Shown: positions 18,730 to 27,818, numbered from the stretch's first letter. The stretch is 64,000 nucleotides of DNA from Pseudomonas sp. JQ170C (GCF_035581345.1 NZ_CP141608.1:248001-312000); one strand, 5' to 3'. Notes: generated by a model not told the origin, from the letters alone. Program-made: numbers and translations.

Positions 18730-19722
18730 TCAGTTTCCCGCCAACCACTGCGGAATCCGTCGCTCCAGGTAATACCCCGGATTACGCAGGCTGCCATCGA
18801 CAAAGCCCACATGCCCACCGCGCGCGTGCAGCTCGAACGTGGTCTGTGCCGGCAGTTCATTGGCCGAAGGCAGGCTGTGGCTGAACACGAACGGGTCGTC
18901 ACTGGAGTGAATGATCAGCGTCGGCGTGCGGTTCTCACCCAGAAAGTAGCGGCTCGAAGCCCGGCGGTAATAGTCCTTGGCATCGGCAAAGCCATTGAGT
19001 GGCGCCGTCACCCGGCCATCAAAATCCCAGAACGTGCGCAGGTTCTCCAGCGGGCCCAGGCGCTCCAGGGCGGCCAGGCCTTCCTGGTGGTCGTGATGCT
19101 TGAAGTGCCGCTGCTTGTCTTTCACGTAAGCCAGCATCGCGCGCATGAAGTGCGCCTGATACACCTTGGAGAACCCCAGGCCGATGCGGTCGGCACAATG
19201 GTCCAGGCGAAACGGTACCGACACCGCCACCGCCGCCTCGAGCTGGCTCGCCGAGCCCACTTCCCCCAAGTGCTTGAGCAGCACGTTGCCCCCCAGCGAA
19301 TACCCCACGGCATACAGCGGTGCTTGCGGGCGGCTGGCGCGAATGTGGCCGATGGCTTCGGCAAGGTCCTCGCTGGCGCCGGAGTGGTAGCTGCGCGCAA
19401 GCAGGTTCGGCTCGCCCGAGCAGCCGCGCCAGTTCAGCGCCACGCTGGCCCAGCCGCGACCCGCCAGGGCCTGCTGCAAACCGATTACATAAGGAGAGCT
19501 GGATGACCCGGTCAATCCGTGCAGCACCAGTACCAGCGGCGTGGAGGCTTCGTGCGGGCCGTGCCAGTCGAGATCAAGAAAATCGCCGTCGGCGAGCCAC
19601 AGCCGTTCACGTAGACGGCTCAGTGCAGCAGATTTGCGCCACAGTGGCCCCCATAGCGTCTGCATATGCGGGTTACCCAGTCCCAGGGCGGGTTTGAAGG
19701 GGCGGGACGGAGAAGGGGACAT
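18730..19722 (-). CDS. YheT-family alpha/beta hydrolase
   Basis: 330 aa predicted cytoplasmic carboxylesterase-like hydrolase. The N-terminus GLGNPHMQTLWGPLWRK is a family signature. The fold has LVLVLHGLTGSSSSPYV (oxyanion loop), the nucleophile elbow VGYSLGGNVLLKHLG, an acid in IIHSSDDPFV and a catalytic His in ARGGHVGFVDG. The physiological substrate is not established for this family. ATG 19722 (MSPSPSRPFKP) is chosen because the upstream extension to 19797 overlaps the rsmD terminator. No strong ribosome site is visible. Confidence 0.85.
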   Translation of the reverse strand: MSPSPSRPFKPALGLGNPHMQTLWGPLWRKSAALSRLRERLWLADGDFLDLDWHGPHEASTPLVLVLHGLTGSSSSPYVIGLQQALAGRGWASVALNWRGCSGEPNLLARSYHSGASEDLAEAIGHIRASRPQAPLYAVGYSLGGNVLLKHLGEVGSASQLEAAVAVSVPFRLDHCADRIGLGFSKVYQAHFMRAMLAYVKDKQRHFKHHDHQEGLAALERLGPLENLRTFWDFDGRVTAPLNGFADAKDYYRRASSRYFLGENRTPTLIIHSSDDPFVFSHSLPSANELPAQTTFELHARGGHVGFVDGSLRNPGYYLERRIPQWLAGN

Positions 19723-19739
19723 CGGTTGTATCTCGGCAA

Positions 19740-19789
19740 AAAAAAGGCGCAACAGTTGGTTACAAGTGTAACGAACGTTGCGCCTTTTT
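19740..19789 (-). terminator. Terminator downstream of rsmD
   Basis: Long hairpin: AAAAAGGCGCAAC pairs with GTTGCGCCTTTTTG, and an inner stem GTTAC/GTAAC sits inside the loop. It lies 9 bp past the rsmD stop and upstream of the YheT-like gene, separating the two transcripts. Confidence 0.8.
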
Positions 19790-19797
19790 GCGTTCAA

Positions 19798-20391
19798 TCA
19801 GCCGCGTTGCCAGAGTGCGTAGTACACCTGGCCGGCTTTCTTTTCCCGGTGCAGGCGCCAGTTGCCGGGCAGCTGCAGGGTCGAGGGCGGGGTTTCGCTT
19901 TCGGTGTAGATCCAGGCGTTGGCGGCCAGCCAGTTGCGCTCTTCAAGCAGGGCGCAGGTGGTGGGCAGCAGTTCCTGGTGGAACGGTGGGTCGAGGAACA
20001 CCAGGTCGAAGGCCATTTTCGGCTCGCCCTGCAAGTAACGCTGGGCGTCGCTCTGGATCAACTGGCCGCGCGGGCAGCGCAAAAGCTCCAGGTTCTGCCG
20101 CAGGCTGGCAATGGCAGCGGGGTTGCTGTCCAGGGCTACGGCCTCGGCTGCACCACGGGACAGCGCCTCAAGGTACAGGGCGCCGCTGCCGGCGAAGGCA
20201 TCGAGCACCTTGGCGCCTTCGATATGCGGCGCCAGCCAGTTGAACAGGGTCTCGCGTACCCGGTCTGGCGTGGGGCGCAGGCCGGGGGCGTCGGGGAAGC
20301 TCAGGCGACGACTGCGCCATTCGCCGGCGATGATGCGCAGTTGACCCGTGCCGTGATGTGGCTTGGCCGATTTTGCAGATGGACTGGCCAT
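19798..20391 (-). CDS. rsmD: 16S rRNA (guanine966-N2)-methyltransferase
   Basis: SAM-dependent methyltransferase acting on G966 of 16S rRNA; 197 aa, the expected size. LRIIAGEWRSRRLSFPD and GLRPTPDRVRETLFNWL are characteristic. The SAM site is VLDAFAGSGALYLEALSRGA and the catalytic motif is FLDPPFH. The start overlaps the stop of the upstream M16 gene by one base, so it is probably in one operon with the two M16 genes. Confidence 0.94.
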   Translation of the reverse strand: MASPSAKSAKPHHGTGQLRIIAGEWRSRRLSFPDAPGLRPTPDRVRETLFNWLAPHIEGAKVLDAFAGSGALYLEALSRGAAEAVALDSNPAAIASLRQNLELLRCPRGQLIQSDAQRYLQGEPKMAFDLVFLDPPFHQELLPTTCALLEERNWLAANAWIYTESETPPSTLQLPGNWRLHREKKAGQVYYALWQRG

Positions 20392-21890
20392 TAATGCTCC
20401 GGTACGCCAAGCGGCTGCTCGGCGGGTTTGTCAGTGGGCGGCGGCAAAGGCTTTTGCGGCACGCTTGGGCCTGCGGTGACGATGACCATCTTGTCCGCAG
20501 ACAGGTGTTTGTTCAGGGCAGCCTTGACCTGTTCGGTGGTCAGGGCCTGGGATTGTTGCATGTAGTCTTCCAGCCAGGTCAGCGGCAGGTTGTAGAAGCC
20601 GATGGCGCCCAGTTGGCCGACGATGCTGGCGTTGCTGGCATTGGACAGCGGGAAGCTGCCGGCCAGTTCACGCTTGGCATCATCGAGCTCCTGCTGGCTC
20701 GGGCCGGTCTTGAGGTAGTCGCTGAGAATGTCCTGGACCAGCTTGAGCGTGCCTTCGCTGAGTTCGGCGCGGGTTTGCAGGTTGATCATGAACGGGCCAC
20801 GGACCTGCATCGGGCTGAACACCGAGTATACGCCGTAGGTCAGGCCGCGTTTTTCGCGCACTTCGCTCATCAGGCGAGTACCGAAGGTACCGCCGCCGAG
20901 GATCTGGTTGCCCAGCGACAGGGCCGCATAGTCCGGATCGTTACGGTCGATGCCCAGCTGGGCCAGCATCAGGTGAGTCTGCTTGGACGGGAAGTCGATG
21001 TGCGTGGTGCCAGGCTTGGGTTCGCTGGGTTGAGCCGGCTTGGCCAGCGCCGGGCCTTTGGGCAGGGCGGCCGAGACGTTCGCGGCAATGGCTTCGGCTT
21101 CGCTGCGACTCAGGTCGCCGACCAGGGCAATCACCGCGTTGCCGGCGGTGTAGGCCTTGGCGTGGAAGGCGCGCAGTTGCTCCAGGGTGATCGGCGGAAT
21201 GCTCTTGGCGGTGCCGTCACTTGGGTGAGCGTAGGGGTGGGTGCCGTACAGGCGCTCGAACAGTGCGATGCTGGCCTGTTTGCCGGGGTTCTGCTTCTGG
21301 TACTCGAAGCCTGCCTGCAGCTGGTTCTTGATGCGCTCGAGGGCATCCGGCGGGAAGGTCGGCTCGCCGACTACTTCAGCGAACAGCTTCAGCGCCGGTT
21401 CGCGCTTGTCGGCCGCGCTCAGGCTGCGCAGGGTGGCCACGGCCATGTCACGGTAGGCACCGTTGCCAAAATCGGCGCCCAGGCCCTCGAAGCCTTCGGC
21501 GATGGCGGTCACGTCCTTGCCGGCCACACCTTCGTTGAGCATGGCGTTGGTCAGCGTTGCCAGTCCTGGGGTGTCACCGTCCTGGCTGCTGCCGGCGGCG
21601 AAGGTCAGGCGCAGGTCGAACATCGGCAGCTCGCGGGCTTCGACGAACAGGACCTTGGCACCTTCGGTGGTGTTCCAGGTCTGGATGTTCAGCTGGCGGC
21701 GGCTGGGTGCCTTGCCGTCAAGCTCGGCCAGCGTCTGCAGGGTGTTGGCCGGTTTGGCGGCGGTGCTTGGCGCAGGTTGTGCGGCGTTGTCCGATTGGAC
21801 GGGCTTGGCCAGGAAGAATGCCACGGCGCCAACCAATACCAGGACACCGAGGCCGATCAGGGTGTAGCGGGGTGCGCTGTGATCACTCAT
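20391..21890 (-). CDS. M16-family peptidase-like protein lacking the zinc motif (noncatalytic partner)
   Basis: 499 aa. An N-terminal hydrophobic segment (about 9-29: TLIGLGVLVLVGAVAFFLA) acts as membrane anchor or uncleaved signal, followed by an Ala/Pro linker and two M16 modules. At the place of HxxEH it reads DTPGLATLTNAMLNE, so the zinc ligands are missing, as in inactive M16 subunits. The C-terminal R/Y region VREKRGLTYGVYSVFSP is kept, which in M16 enzymes helps substrate binding. It overlaps the upstream, catalytically intact M16 gene by 8 bp. The pair most likely forms an active heterodimer in the periplasm. Confidence 0.86.
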   Translation of the reverse strand: MSDHSAPRYTLIGLGVLVLVGAVAFFLAKPVQSDNAAQPAPSTAAKPANTLQTLAELDGKAPSRRQLNIQTWNTTEGAKVLFVEARELPMFDLRLTFAAGSSQDGDTPGLATLTNAMLNEGVAGKDVTAIAEGFEGLGADFGNGAYRDMAVATLRSLSAADKREPALKLFAEVVGEPTFPPDALERIKNQLQAGFEYQKQNPGKQASIALFERLYGTHPYAHPSDGTAKSIPPITLEQLRAFHAKAYTAGNAVIALVGDLSRSEAEAIAANVSAALPKGPALAKPAQPSEPKPGTTHIDFPSKQTHLMLAQLGIDRNDPDYAALSLGNQILGGGTFGTRLMSEVREKRGLTYGVYSVFSPMQVRGPFMINLQTRAELSEGTLKLVQDILSDYLKTGPSQQELDDAKRELAGSFPLSNASNASIVGQLGAIGFYNLPLTWLEDYMQQSQALTTEQVKAALNKHLSADKMVIVTAGPSVPQKPLPPPTDKPAEQPLGVPEH

Positions 21891-23238
21891 GAGCGGTCTC
21901 CTCGGGCAGTACGTGGGCAACGCTCAGGCGTTCACGGGTGAAATAGGTGCGCGCAGCGTTCTGGATGTCGGCCGGGGTCACGCTTTTGAGTTCATCGAGT
22001 TCGCTGTCGATCAGCTTCCACGACAGACCGACGGTTTCCAGCATGCCGATGGCGGTGGCCTGGCTGCTGATGGAGTCGCGGTCGTAAACCAGCCCGGCAA
22101 TTACCTGGGCGCGCACGCGTTCGAGTTCTTCAGCGGTTGGCGGGGTGGTCTTGAGTTCGTCGAGCAGCTTCCAGATACCGGTTTCAACTTCGGCCAGGGT
22201 CTTGTTCTTCTGCAGGTTCGGCGTGGCCGAGATCAGGAACAGGCTGTCACCGCGGGTGAACGGGTTGTAATTGGACGAGGCCCCGGAGACCAGCTCCTGG
22301 CCGCGCTCCAGACGGCTCGGCAGGCGGGCGCTGTAGCCGCCGTCCAGCAGTGCCGAGATCAGGCGCAGGGCGTGCACGGTGCGCGGGTCCTTGGCGGTGG
22401 CCAGGCCAGGGACGTTGAAGCCGTAGATCAGGCTCGGCAACTGGGTGCGTACATGCAGGGTGGTTTCGCGCAGGCCAGGCTCGGCCAGCTCCAGCGGCAG
22501 CTTGGCCGGCGGGATCGCGCGCTTGGCAATCGGACCGAAGAAGCGCTGGGCAAGGCCCTTGACCTCTTCGGCGGTGACGTCACCCACTACCACCAGGGTG
22601 GCGTTGTTGGGTGCATACCAGGACTCATACCAGTGACGCAGTTCCTCGACCTTCATGCGGTCCAGGTCGGCCATCCAGCCGATGGTCGGGGTGCGGTAGC
22701 TGCTGGCGGGGAAGGCCATGGCGCTGAACAGCTCGAAAGCCTTCGCGCTGGGCTGGTCATCGGTGCGCAGGCGGCGCTCCTCCTTGATCACCTCGATTTC
22801 GCGGCTGAACTCGTCGGGCGGCAGGCGCAGGCTGGCCATGCGGTCGGCTTCTAGCTCAAGAGCGACGGGCAGGCGGTCGCGGGCCAGTACCTGGTAATAG
22901 GCGGTGTAATCGTCGCTGGTGAAGGCGTTCTCTTCGGCGCCCAGGTCACGCAGGATGCGCGAAGCTTCGCCGGGGCCCAGCTTCTCGCTGCCCTTGAACA
23001 TCATGTGTTCCAGCGCATGGGACAGGCCGGTCTGGCCCGGGGACTCGTAGGTGGAGCCGACCTTGTACCAGATCTGCGAAACCACCACCGGCGCCCGGTG
23101 GTCCTCGCGCACCACTACTTTGAGGCCGTTGTCGAGAATGAACTCATGGGTGGGTTGCGGATCGGCGGCAAAGGCGGCGAGCGGCAGAAAAACTGTGCTG
23201 AGCAACAGGCCAGCGGCGCGGCGGGCTAGAGCATTCAT
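21883..23238 (-). CDS. Periplasmic M16 zinc metallopeptidase (catalytic subunit)
   Basis: 451 aa with a signal peptide (about 1-25, LLLSTVFLPLAAFAADP). The inverted zinc motif HALEH is at residues 74-78 (His74, Glu77, His78), with a third-ligand glutamate region EIEVIKEERR about 75 residues later. SRLERGQELVSGASSNYNPF belongs to the C-terminal M16 module. It is first gene of the operon with the noncatalytic M16 partner and rsmD. Divergent from ftsY. The substrate is unknown; nothing near it suggests PQQ synthesis. Confidence 0.9.
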   Translation of the reverse strand: MNALARRAAGLLLSTVFLPLAAFAADPQPTHEFILDNGLKVVVREDHRAPVVVSQIWYKVGSTYESPGQTGLSHALEHMMFKGSEKLGPGEASRILRDLGAEENAFTSDDYTAYYQVLARDRLPVALELEADRMASLRLPPDEFSREIEVIKEERRLRTDDQPSAKAFELFSAMAFPASSYRTPTIGWMADLDRMKVEELRHWYESWYAPNNATLVVVGDVTAEEVKGLAQRFFGPIAKRAIPPAKLPLELAEPGLRETTLHVRTQLPSLIYGFNVPGLATAKDPRTVHALRLISALLDGGYSARLPSRLERGQELVSGASSNYNPFTRGDSLFLISATPNLQKNKTLAEVETGIWKLLDELKTTPPTAEELERVRAQVIAGLVYDRDSISSQATAIGMLETVGLSWKLIDSELDELKSVTPADIQNAARTYFTRERLSVAHVLPEETAHE

Positions 23239-23468
23239 ACGTTGTTTAACCTGTAGGACTGCCCGCGTGGTCTTAGCGTCAGCGGGCTAGGAGGTGCTAG
23301 GATACTGATCCGGTTGCCTGACGACCATGCCTGTCGTGGGTCTGACCCGCAGGCCTCAAGACAAAATGTTGCGCATGAACGAGCCGGAATAAAAGTAGTC
23401 TGTTCTGCGTTAAAAGTATTTTCGAGGCGCCGCAGTGGCGCATCGCTACCCTGAGATAGCCGTCTTCC
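23239..23468. promoter_or_regulatory. Divergent M16 / ftsY promoter region
   Basis: 230 bp between divergent genes. I see no REP and no strong dyad. The promoters of both operons must be here, but none is clear enough to mark. The ftsY ATG at 23469 lacks an obvious ribosome binding site. Confidence 0.3.
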
Positions 23469-25091
23469 ATGTTTGGTTCCAACGACGACAAAAAGACGCC
23501 GGCCGCGGCTGGTGAAAAGAAAGGCCTGTTCGGCTGGCTGCGCAGAAAGCCGCAGCAACCCGTTCCCGAGCAGCCACAAATTCCTGAGCCGACTGAAGCG
23601 GAGCAGCCTGCAGCGCTGATCACCGAGGCGCCGGCTGCCGTTGCCCCGGTCGAGGTCGCACCTGCACCTGCGCCTGTATCTGCACCGGAGCCGGTACTGG
23701 CACCTGCGCCTGTTTCCGCACCGGAGCCGGTACCTGCACCTGTAACGGCGCCGGAGCCTGTTCATGTCGTGCCACCGGTGGTTGCAGTCGAGCCCGCGCC
23801 GTCCGCTGGTCTGGTCCTGCCTGTGCCTGAAGAGCCGGTCGCCCTGGTGACCGACCTTGAGCCGCATACTCCGCCGCCAATTCCCGAGCGCCCGGCCCCT
23901 GTCGCGCCGCCCGTGGTAGCGCCGGCGCCGGTAGTGGTCGCCCAGCCTGAGCCTGTTGCGTCTCCGGTCGTTATCTCCGAGCCCGCGCCCGTTGCAGCTC
24001 CGGTCGTTATCTCCGAGTCTGTGCCCGTTGCGGCCCCGGTCGCTACCCCCGAGCCTGCGCCTGTAGCGCCTGTAGCGCCTGTAGCGCCTGTAGCTGCCGT
24101 CGCGCCAGTGGTCGCGCCCGAGCCTGTCGAGGCACCTGCCCCGGCACGCAGCGAAGAGAAGGGCGGGTTCTTTGCCCGTCTCAAGCAGGGCCTTACAAAG
24201 ACCAGCGCCAGTATCGGCGAGGGCATGGCGAGCCTGTTCCTGGGCAAGAAAGCCATTGATGACGACTTGCTCGACGAAATCGAAACCCGCCTGCTGACCG
24301 CCGACGTTGGCGTCGAGGCCACCTCGGTGATCGTCCAGAGCCTGACCCAGAAGGTCGCGCGCAAGCAACTGGCCGACAGCGATGCCCTGTACAAGTCCCT
24401 GCAAGGTGAACTGGCCGACCTGCTCAAGCCGGTCGAGCAACCTTTGCGCATTCAGGCCCAGGCCAAGCCTTTCGTGATCCTGGTGGTCGGCGTCAACGGC
24501 GCCGGCAAGACCACCACCATCGGCAAGCTGGCGAAAAAGCTCCAGCTCGAAGGCAAGAAGGTTATGTTGGCCGCTGGCGATACCTTCCGTGCCGCCGCAG
24601 TCGAGCAGTTGCAGGTGTGGGGTGAGCGCAACCAGATCCCGGTGATCGCCCAGCACACGGGCGCCGACTCTGCTTCGGTGATCTTCGACGCCGTCCAGGC
24701 GGCCAAGGCCCGTGGCATCGATGTACTGATCGCCGATACCGCCGGTCGCCTGCACACCAAAGACAACCTGATGGAAGAGCTGAAGAAGGTTCGTCGGGTC
24801 ATCGGCAAGCTCGACGCCGATGCGCCGCACGAAGTCCTGCTGGTGCTGGATGCCGGCACCGGCCAGAACGCCATCAACCAGGCCAAGCACTTCAACCAGA
24901 GCGTCGAACTTACAGGCCTGGCCCTGACCAAGCTCGACGGCACCGCCAAGGGCGGGGTGATCTTTGCTCTGGCCAAGCAGTTCGGTTTGCCGATCCGCTA
25001 TATTGGCGTGGGCGAAGGTATCGACGATCTGCGCACCTTCGAGGCCGAACCCTTCGTGAAAGCACTGTTTGCCGAGCGGGAGCATCCATGA
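23469..25091 (+). CDS. ftsY: Signal recognition particle receptor FtsY
   Basis: SRP receptor GTPase directing co-translational membrane insertion, 540 aa. The N-terminal A domain is long and made of Pro/Ala/Val/Glu low-complexity repeats (about 35-225, repeated APEPV/PVAAPV units). The NG domain (about 226-540) has GVNGAGKTTTIGKLAKKL (G1, about 341), DTFRAAAVEQL, DTAGRLHTKDNLM and TKLDGTAKGG. The C-terminal IRYIGVGEGIDDLRTF is typical. A 9-bp tandem unit (GCGCCTGTA) is repeated around 24064-24095. It overlaps ftsE by 4 bp (ATGA) and heads the ftsYEX-rpoH cluster. Confidence 0.97.
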   Translation: MFGSNDDKKTPAAAGEKKGLFGWLRRKPQQPVPEQPQIPEPTEAEQPAALITEAPAAVAPVEVAPAPAPVSAPEPVLAPAPVSAPEPVPAPVTAPEPVHVVPPVVAVEPAPSAGLVLPVPEEPVALVTDLEPHTPPPIPERPAPVAPPVVAPAPVVVAQPEPVASPVVISEPAPVAAPVVISESVPVAAPVATPEPAPVAPVAPVAPVAAVAPVVAPEPVEAPAPARSEEKGGFFARLKQGLTKTSASIGEGMASLFLGKKAIDDDLLDEIETRLLTADVGVEATSVIVQSLTQKVARKQLADSDALYKSLQGELADLLKPVEQPLRIQAQAKPFVILVVGVNGAGKTTTIGKLAKKLQLEGKKVMLAAGDTFRAAAVEQLQVWGERNQIPVIAQHTGADSASVIFDAVQAAKARGIDVLIADTAGRLHTKDNLMEELKKVRRVIGKLDADAPHEVLLVLDAGTGQNAINQAKHFNQSVELTGLALTKLDGTAKGGVIFALAKQFGLPIRYIGVGEGIDDLRTFEAEPFVKALFAEREHP

Positions 25092-25759
25092 TTCGATTCG
25101 AGCAGGTCGCCAAGCGCTACCCCAATGGCCACGTAGGCTTGCATGAGTTGAGTTTTCGGGTGCGTCGGGGCGAATTCCTGTTCGTCACCGGTCATTCCGG
25201 CGCCGGCAAGAGCACCTTGTTGCGCCTGTTGCTGGCAATGGAGCGCCCCACCAGCGGCAAGCTGCTGCTGGCCGGGCAGGACCTGGGACAGATCAGCAAT
25301 GCGCAGATCCCCTTCCTGCGCCGTCAGATCGGCGTCGTGTTCCAGAACCACCAGCTGTTGTTCGACCGTACCGTATTCAATAACGTCGCCCTGCCGCTGC
25401 AGATCCTTGGCCTTTCCAAGGTCGAAATCGCCAAACGGGTCGATTCCGCGCTGGAGCGCGTGGCCCTGTCGGACAAGGCCGAGCTGTTCCCGGGCGACCT
25501 GTCCACCGGCCAGCAACAGCGCGTCGGTATCGCCCGCGCCATCGTTCACCGTCCGGCCTTGCTGCTGGCGGACGAACCCACCGGTAACCTCGACCCGCGC
25601 CTGGCCGCGGAGATCATGGGTGTATTTGAAGATATCAACCGCCTGGGCACCAGCGTACTGATCGCCAGTCACGACCTGGCGCTGATTGCGCGCATGCGCC
25701 ATCGCATGCTGACCCTGCAGCGCGGCCGCTTGATCGGCGACGGGGAGGCCGGGCAATGA
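25088..25759 (+). CDS. ftsE: Cell-division ABC-type ATPase FtsE
   Basis: ATPase of the FtsEX complex, which couples septal-ring assembly to peptidoglycan hydrolase activation; 223 aa. Walker A GHSGAGKST, Q-loop VFQNHQLLFDRTVFNNVALPL, a signature that reads LSTGQQQRVGIARA, Walker B LLLADEPTGNLDP and the H-loop ASHD are all intact. Overlaps ftsY and ftsX by 4 bp each. Confidence 0.97.
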   Translation: MIRFEQVAKRYPNGHVGLHELSFRVRRGEFLFVTGHSGAGKSTLLRLLLAMERPTSGKLLLAGQDLGQISNAQIPFLRRQIGVVFQNHQLLFDRTVFNNVALPLQILGLSKVEIAKRVDSALERVALSDKAELFPGDLSTGQQQRVGIARAIVHRPALLLADEPTGNLDPRLAAEIMGVFEDINRLGTSVLIASHDLALIARMRHRMLTLQRGRLIGDGEAGQ

Positions 25760-26784
25760 GTGCAACACGTAGTCCCAAGGTTTCCGAGCGGGTAGCGCCC
25801 AAGGCCGCTGATCCGCAGCCGGAAAAGAAAAAGCGCGACAGCCATGACGACGATGGCCCTGACTTCCGCACCCTGCTGCATGCCTGGCTGGAAAGCCATC
25901 GCTCAAGCCTGATGGACAGCCTGCGCCGCCTGGGCAAGCAGCCCATCGGCAGTTTCTTTACCTGCCTGGTGATGGCCGTGGCCTTGAGCCTGCCGATGGG
26001 GTTGTCGCTGTTGCTGAGCAACGTCGAACGCCTGGGCGGCTCCTGGCAGCGCGCTGCGCAGATTTCCCTGTATCTCAAGCTTGACGCCAGCACCGCTGAC
26101 GGCGAGGCCCTGCGTGAGCAGATCAAGGCCCTGCCCGGTGTCGCCGAGGCCGAATACGTGAGTCGCGAAAAGGCGCTGGAAGAGTTCCAGCAGCAGTCCG
26201 GCCTGGGCGATGCGTTGCGTGAGCTGCCGGAAAACCCGCTGCCCGGCGTGGTGGTGGTGACCCCGGCAGAAGTCGACAAGCCCGCCCTTGAAGCCTTGCG
26301 CCAGCGCCTTGCGGAACTGCCCAAGGTCGATGTGGCGCAATTGGACCTGCTGTGGGTCGAACGCCTGGCAGCGATCCTCAAGCTGGGTGACCGCTTTGTC
26401 TTTGGTCTGACGGTATTGCTGGTTTCTGCGCTGCTTTTGGTAATTGGTAACACAATTCGCCTGCATATCGAAAACCGTCGTACTGAGATCGAGGTGATCA
26501 AGCTTGTAGGCGGCACAGACAGCTATGTTCGCCGACCTTTCCTGTATATGGGCGCCTTGTATGGCCTGGGTGCAGGGGTATTGGCCTGGGGAGTGCTGGC
26601 GTTTGGTCTTAACTGGCTCAACGACGCGGTTATCGGGCTTTCCGGCTTGTATGGCAGCGATTTTTCCCTGGCCGGCGTGCCATCAGCCGATGGTCTGTCG
26701 CTCTTGCTTGGTGCGGTACTGTTAGGGTATATCGGTGCTTGGATTGCGGTCGCCCGCCATTTGAGCGAGCTTGCACCGCGATAG
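25756..26784 (+). CDS. ftsX: Cell-division membrane protein FtsX
   Basis: Inner-membrane partner of FtsE, 342 aa. A charged cytoplasmic N-tail (about 1-60) is followed by TM1 (about 70-95, GSFFTCLVMAVALSLPMGLS). The periplasmic domain that contacts hydrolase activators spans about 100-215. Three further helices follow (about 215-240, 265-290, 310-335), with conserved IENRRTEIEVIKLVGGTDSYVRRPF between TM2 and TM3, cited here as separate short motifs IENRRTEIEVIK and YVRRPFL. Start overlaps ftsE by 4 bp. Confidence 0.95.
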   Translation: MSATRSPKVSERVAPKAADPQPEKKKRDSHDDDGPDFRTLLHAWLESHRSSLMDSLRRLGKQPIGSFFTCLVMAVALSLPMGLSLLLSNVERLGGSWQRAAQISLYLKLDASTADGEALREQIKALPGVAEAEYVSREKALEEFQQQSGLGDALRELPENPLPGVVVVTPAEVDKPALEALRQRLAELPKVDVAQLDLLWVERLAAILKLGDRFVFGLTVLLVSALLLVIGNTIRLHIENRRTEIEVIKLVGGTDSYVRRPFLYMGALYGLGAGVLAWGVLAFGLNWLNDAVIGLSGLYGSDFSLAGVPSADGLSLLLGAVLLGYIGAWIAVARHLSELAPR

Positions 26785-26821
26785 TGTCTTTTTGCTGGTA
26801 TTGACTCTTTTCATTTTTAGG

Positions 26822-26847
26822 GAACTTGTTTCGTGGTTCCCGGTCAA
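26822..26847 (+). promoter_or_regulatory. AlgU/RpoE-type promoter of rpoH
   Basis: GAACTT (26822-26827), a 16-bp spacer and TCAA (26844-26847) match the AlgU (sigma-22/sigma-E) pattern GAACTT-N16/17-TCnnA. It lies about 50 bp upstream of the rpoH start. A 5-bp hairpin GTGCC/GGCAC (26856-26869) follows in the predicted leader, before the CGGAGG ribosome site. Envelope-stress control of rpoH by AlgU is known in P. aeruginosa; for this genome it is inferred. Confidence 0.65.
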
Positions 26848-26897
26848 TGTTGGCAGTGCCTGAGGGCACGAGTTTAGTGAGTCGGAGGTTTTTTCGT

Positions 26898-27752
26898 ATG
26901 ACCACTTCGTTGCAACCTGCCTATGCCCTGGTTCCCGGCGCAAACCTGGAAGCCTACGTGCACACGGTCAACAGCATTCCATTGCTGACGCCGGAGCAGG
27001 AGCGTGAACTGGCCGAGAGTCTCTACTATGAGCAGAATCTTGAGGCGGCTCGGCAAATGGTGCTCGCCCACCTGCGGTTTGTCGTACATATCGCGCGTAG
27101 CTATTCCGGTTACGGGCTGGCCCAGGCTGACCTGATCCAGGAAGGCAACGTTGGCCTGATGAAAGCGGTCAAGCGTTTCAACCCGGAAATGGGTGTACGC
27201 CTGGTGTCCTTTGCGGTGCACTGGATCAAGGCCGAAATTCACGAGTTCATCCTGCGTAACTGGCGCATTGTCAAAGTGGCCACCACCAAGGCCCAGCGCA
27301 AACTGTTCTTCAACCTGCGCAGCCAGAAAAAACGCCTGGCCTGGCTGAACAACGATGAAGTTCATCGTGTTGCCGAAAGCCTGGGTGTGGAGCCGCGTGA
27401 AGTACGCGAGATGGAAAGTCGCCTGACCGGTCAGGACATGGCCTTCGACCCGGCGTCCGAAGCCGACGACGACAGCGCCTTCCAGTCACCGGCCAACTAC
27501 CTGGAAGACCACCGCTACGACCCGGCGCGTCAGCTTGAGGATGCCGACTGGAGCGACAACTCCACCAGCAACCTGCATGACGCCCTGCAAGGCCTGGACG
27601 ACCGCAGCCGTGACATCCTCTACCAGCGCTGGCTGGCCGAGGAGAAAGCCACCCTGCATGACCTGGCTGAGAAATACAGTGTTTCGGCTGAGCGGATTCG
27701 TCAGCTGGAGAAGAACGCGATGAACAAGGTGAAAGCGTTGATCGCGGTTTGA
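26898..27752 (+). CDS. rpoH: Heat-shock sigma factor sigma-32
   Basis: Alternative sigma factor for heat-shock promoters, 284 aa. Region 2 contains [33 protein letters not shown] and [22 protein letters not shown]. The RpoH box QRKLFFNLR (about 133-141) marks it as sigma-32 rather than RpoD or RpoS. Region 4 has [23 protein letters not shown] 26898 has CGGAGG 10 bp upstream; the frame extends further but upstream residues are not part of RpoH. It is preceded by ftsYEX, the usual order, with its own AlgU-type promoter. Confidence 0.96.
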   Translation: MTTSLQPAYALVPGANLEAYVHTVNSIPLLTPEQERELAESLYYEQNLEAARQMVLAHLRFVVHIARSYSGYGLAQADLIQEGNVGLMKAVKRFNPEMGVRLVSFAVHWIKAEIHEFILRNWRIVKVATTKAQRKLFFNLRSQKKRLAWLNNDEVHRVAESLGVEPREVREMESRLTGQDMAFDPASEADDDSAFQSPANYLEDHRYDPARQLEDADWSDNSTSNLHDALQGLDDRSRDILYQRWLAEEKATLHDLAEKYSVSAERIRQLEKNAMNKVKALIAV

Positions 27753-27760
27753 GTGCAGAG

Positions 27761-27818
27761 GATCGCGGGTCAAGCCCGCTCCTATATGAAGAAGCCCCGA
27801 CTTGTCGGGGCTTTTTTA
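27761..27818 (+). terminator. REP core plus rpoH terminator
   Basis: A REP half-site GATCGCGGGTCAAGCCCGCT at about 27761 is followed by an intrinsic terminator: stem AAGCCCCGAC / GTCGGGGCTT (27792-27813) and a T run. It is placed between the convergent rpoH and mtgA genes, only a few bp from the mtgA stop. Confidence 0.85.

Noticed and set aside
23640..24120. Repeat tract resembling a CRISPR or minisatellite array
   Set aside because: The repeats are imperfect, in frame and encode the Pro/Ala-rich N-terminus of FtsY; no spacers or cas genes.
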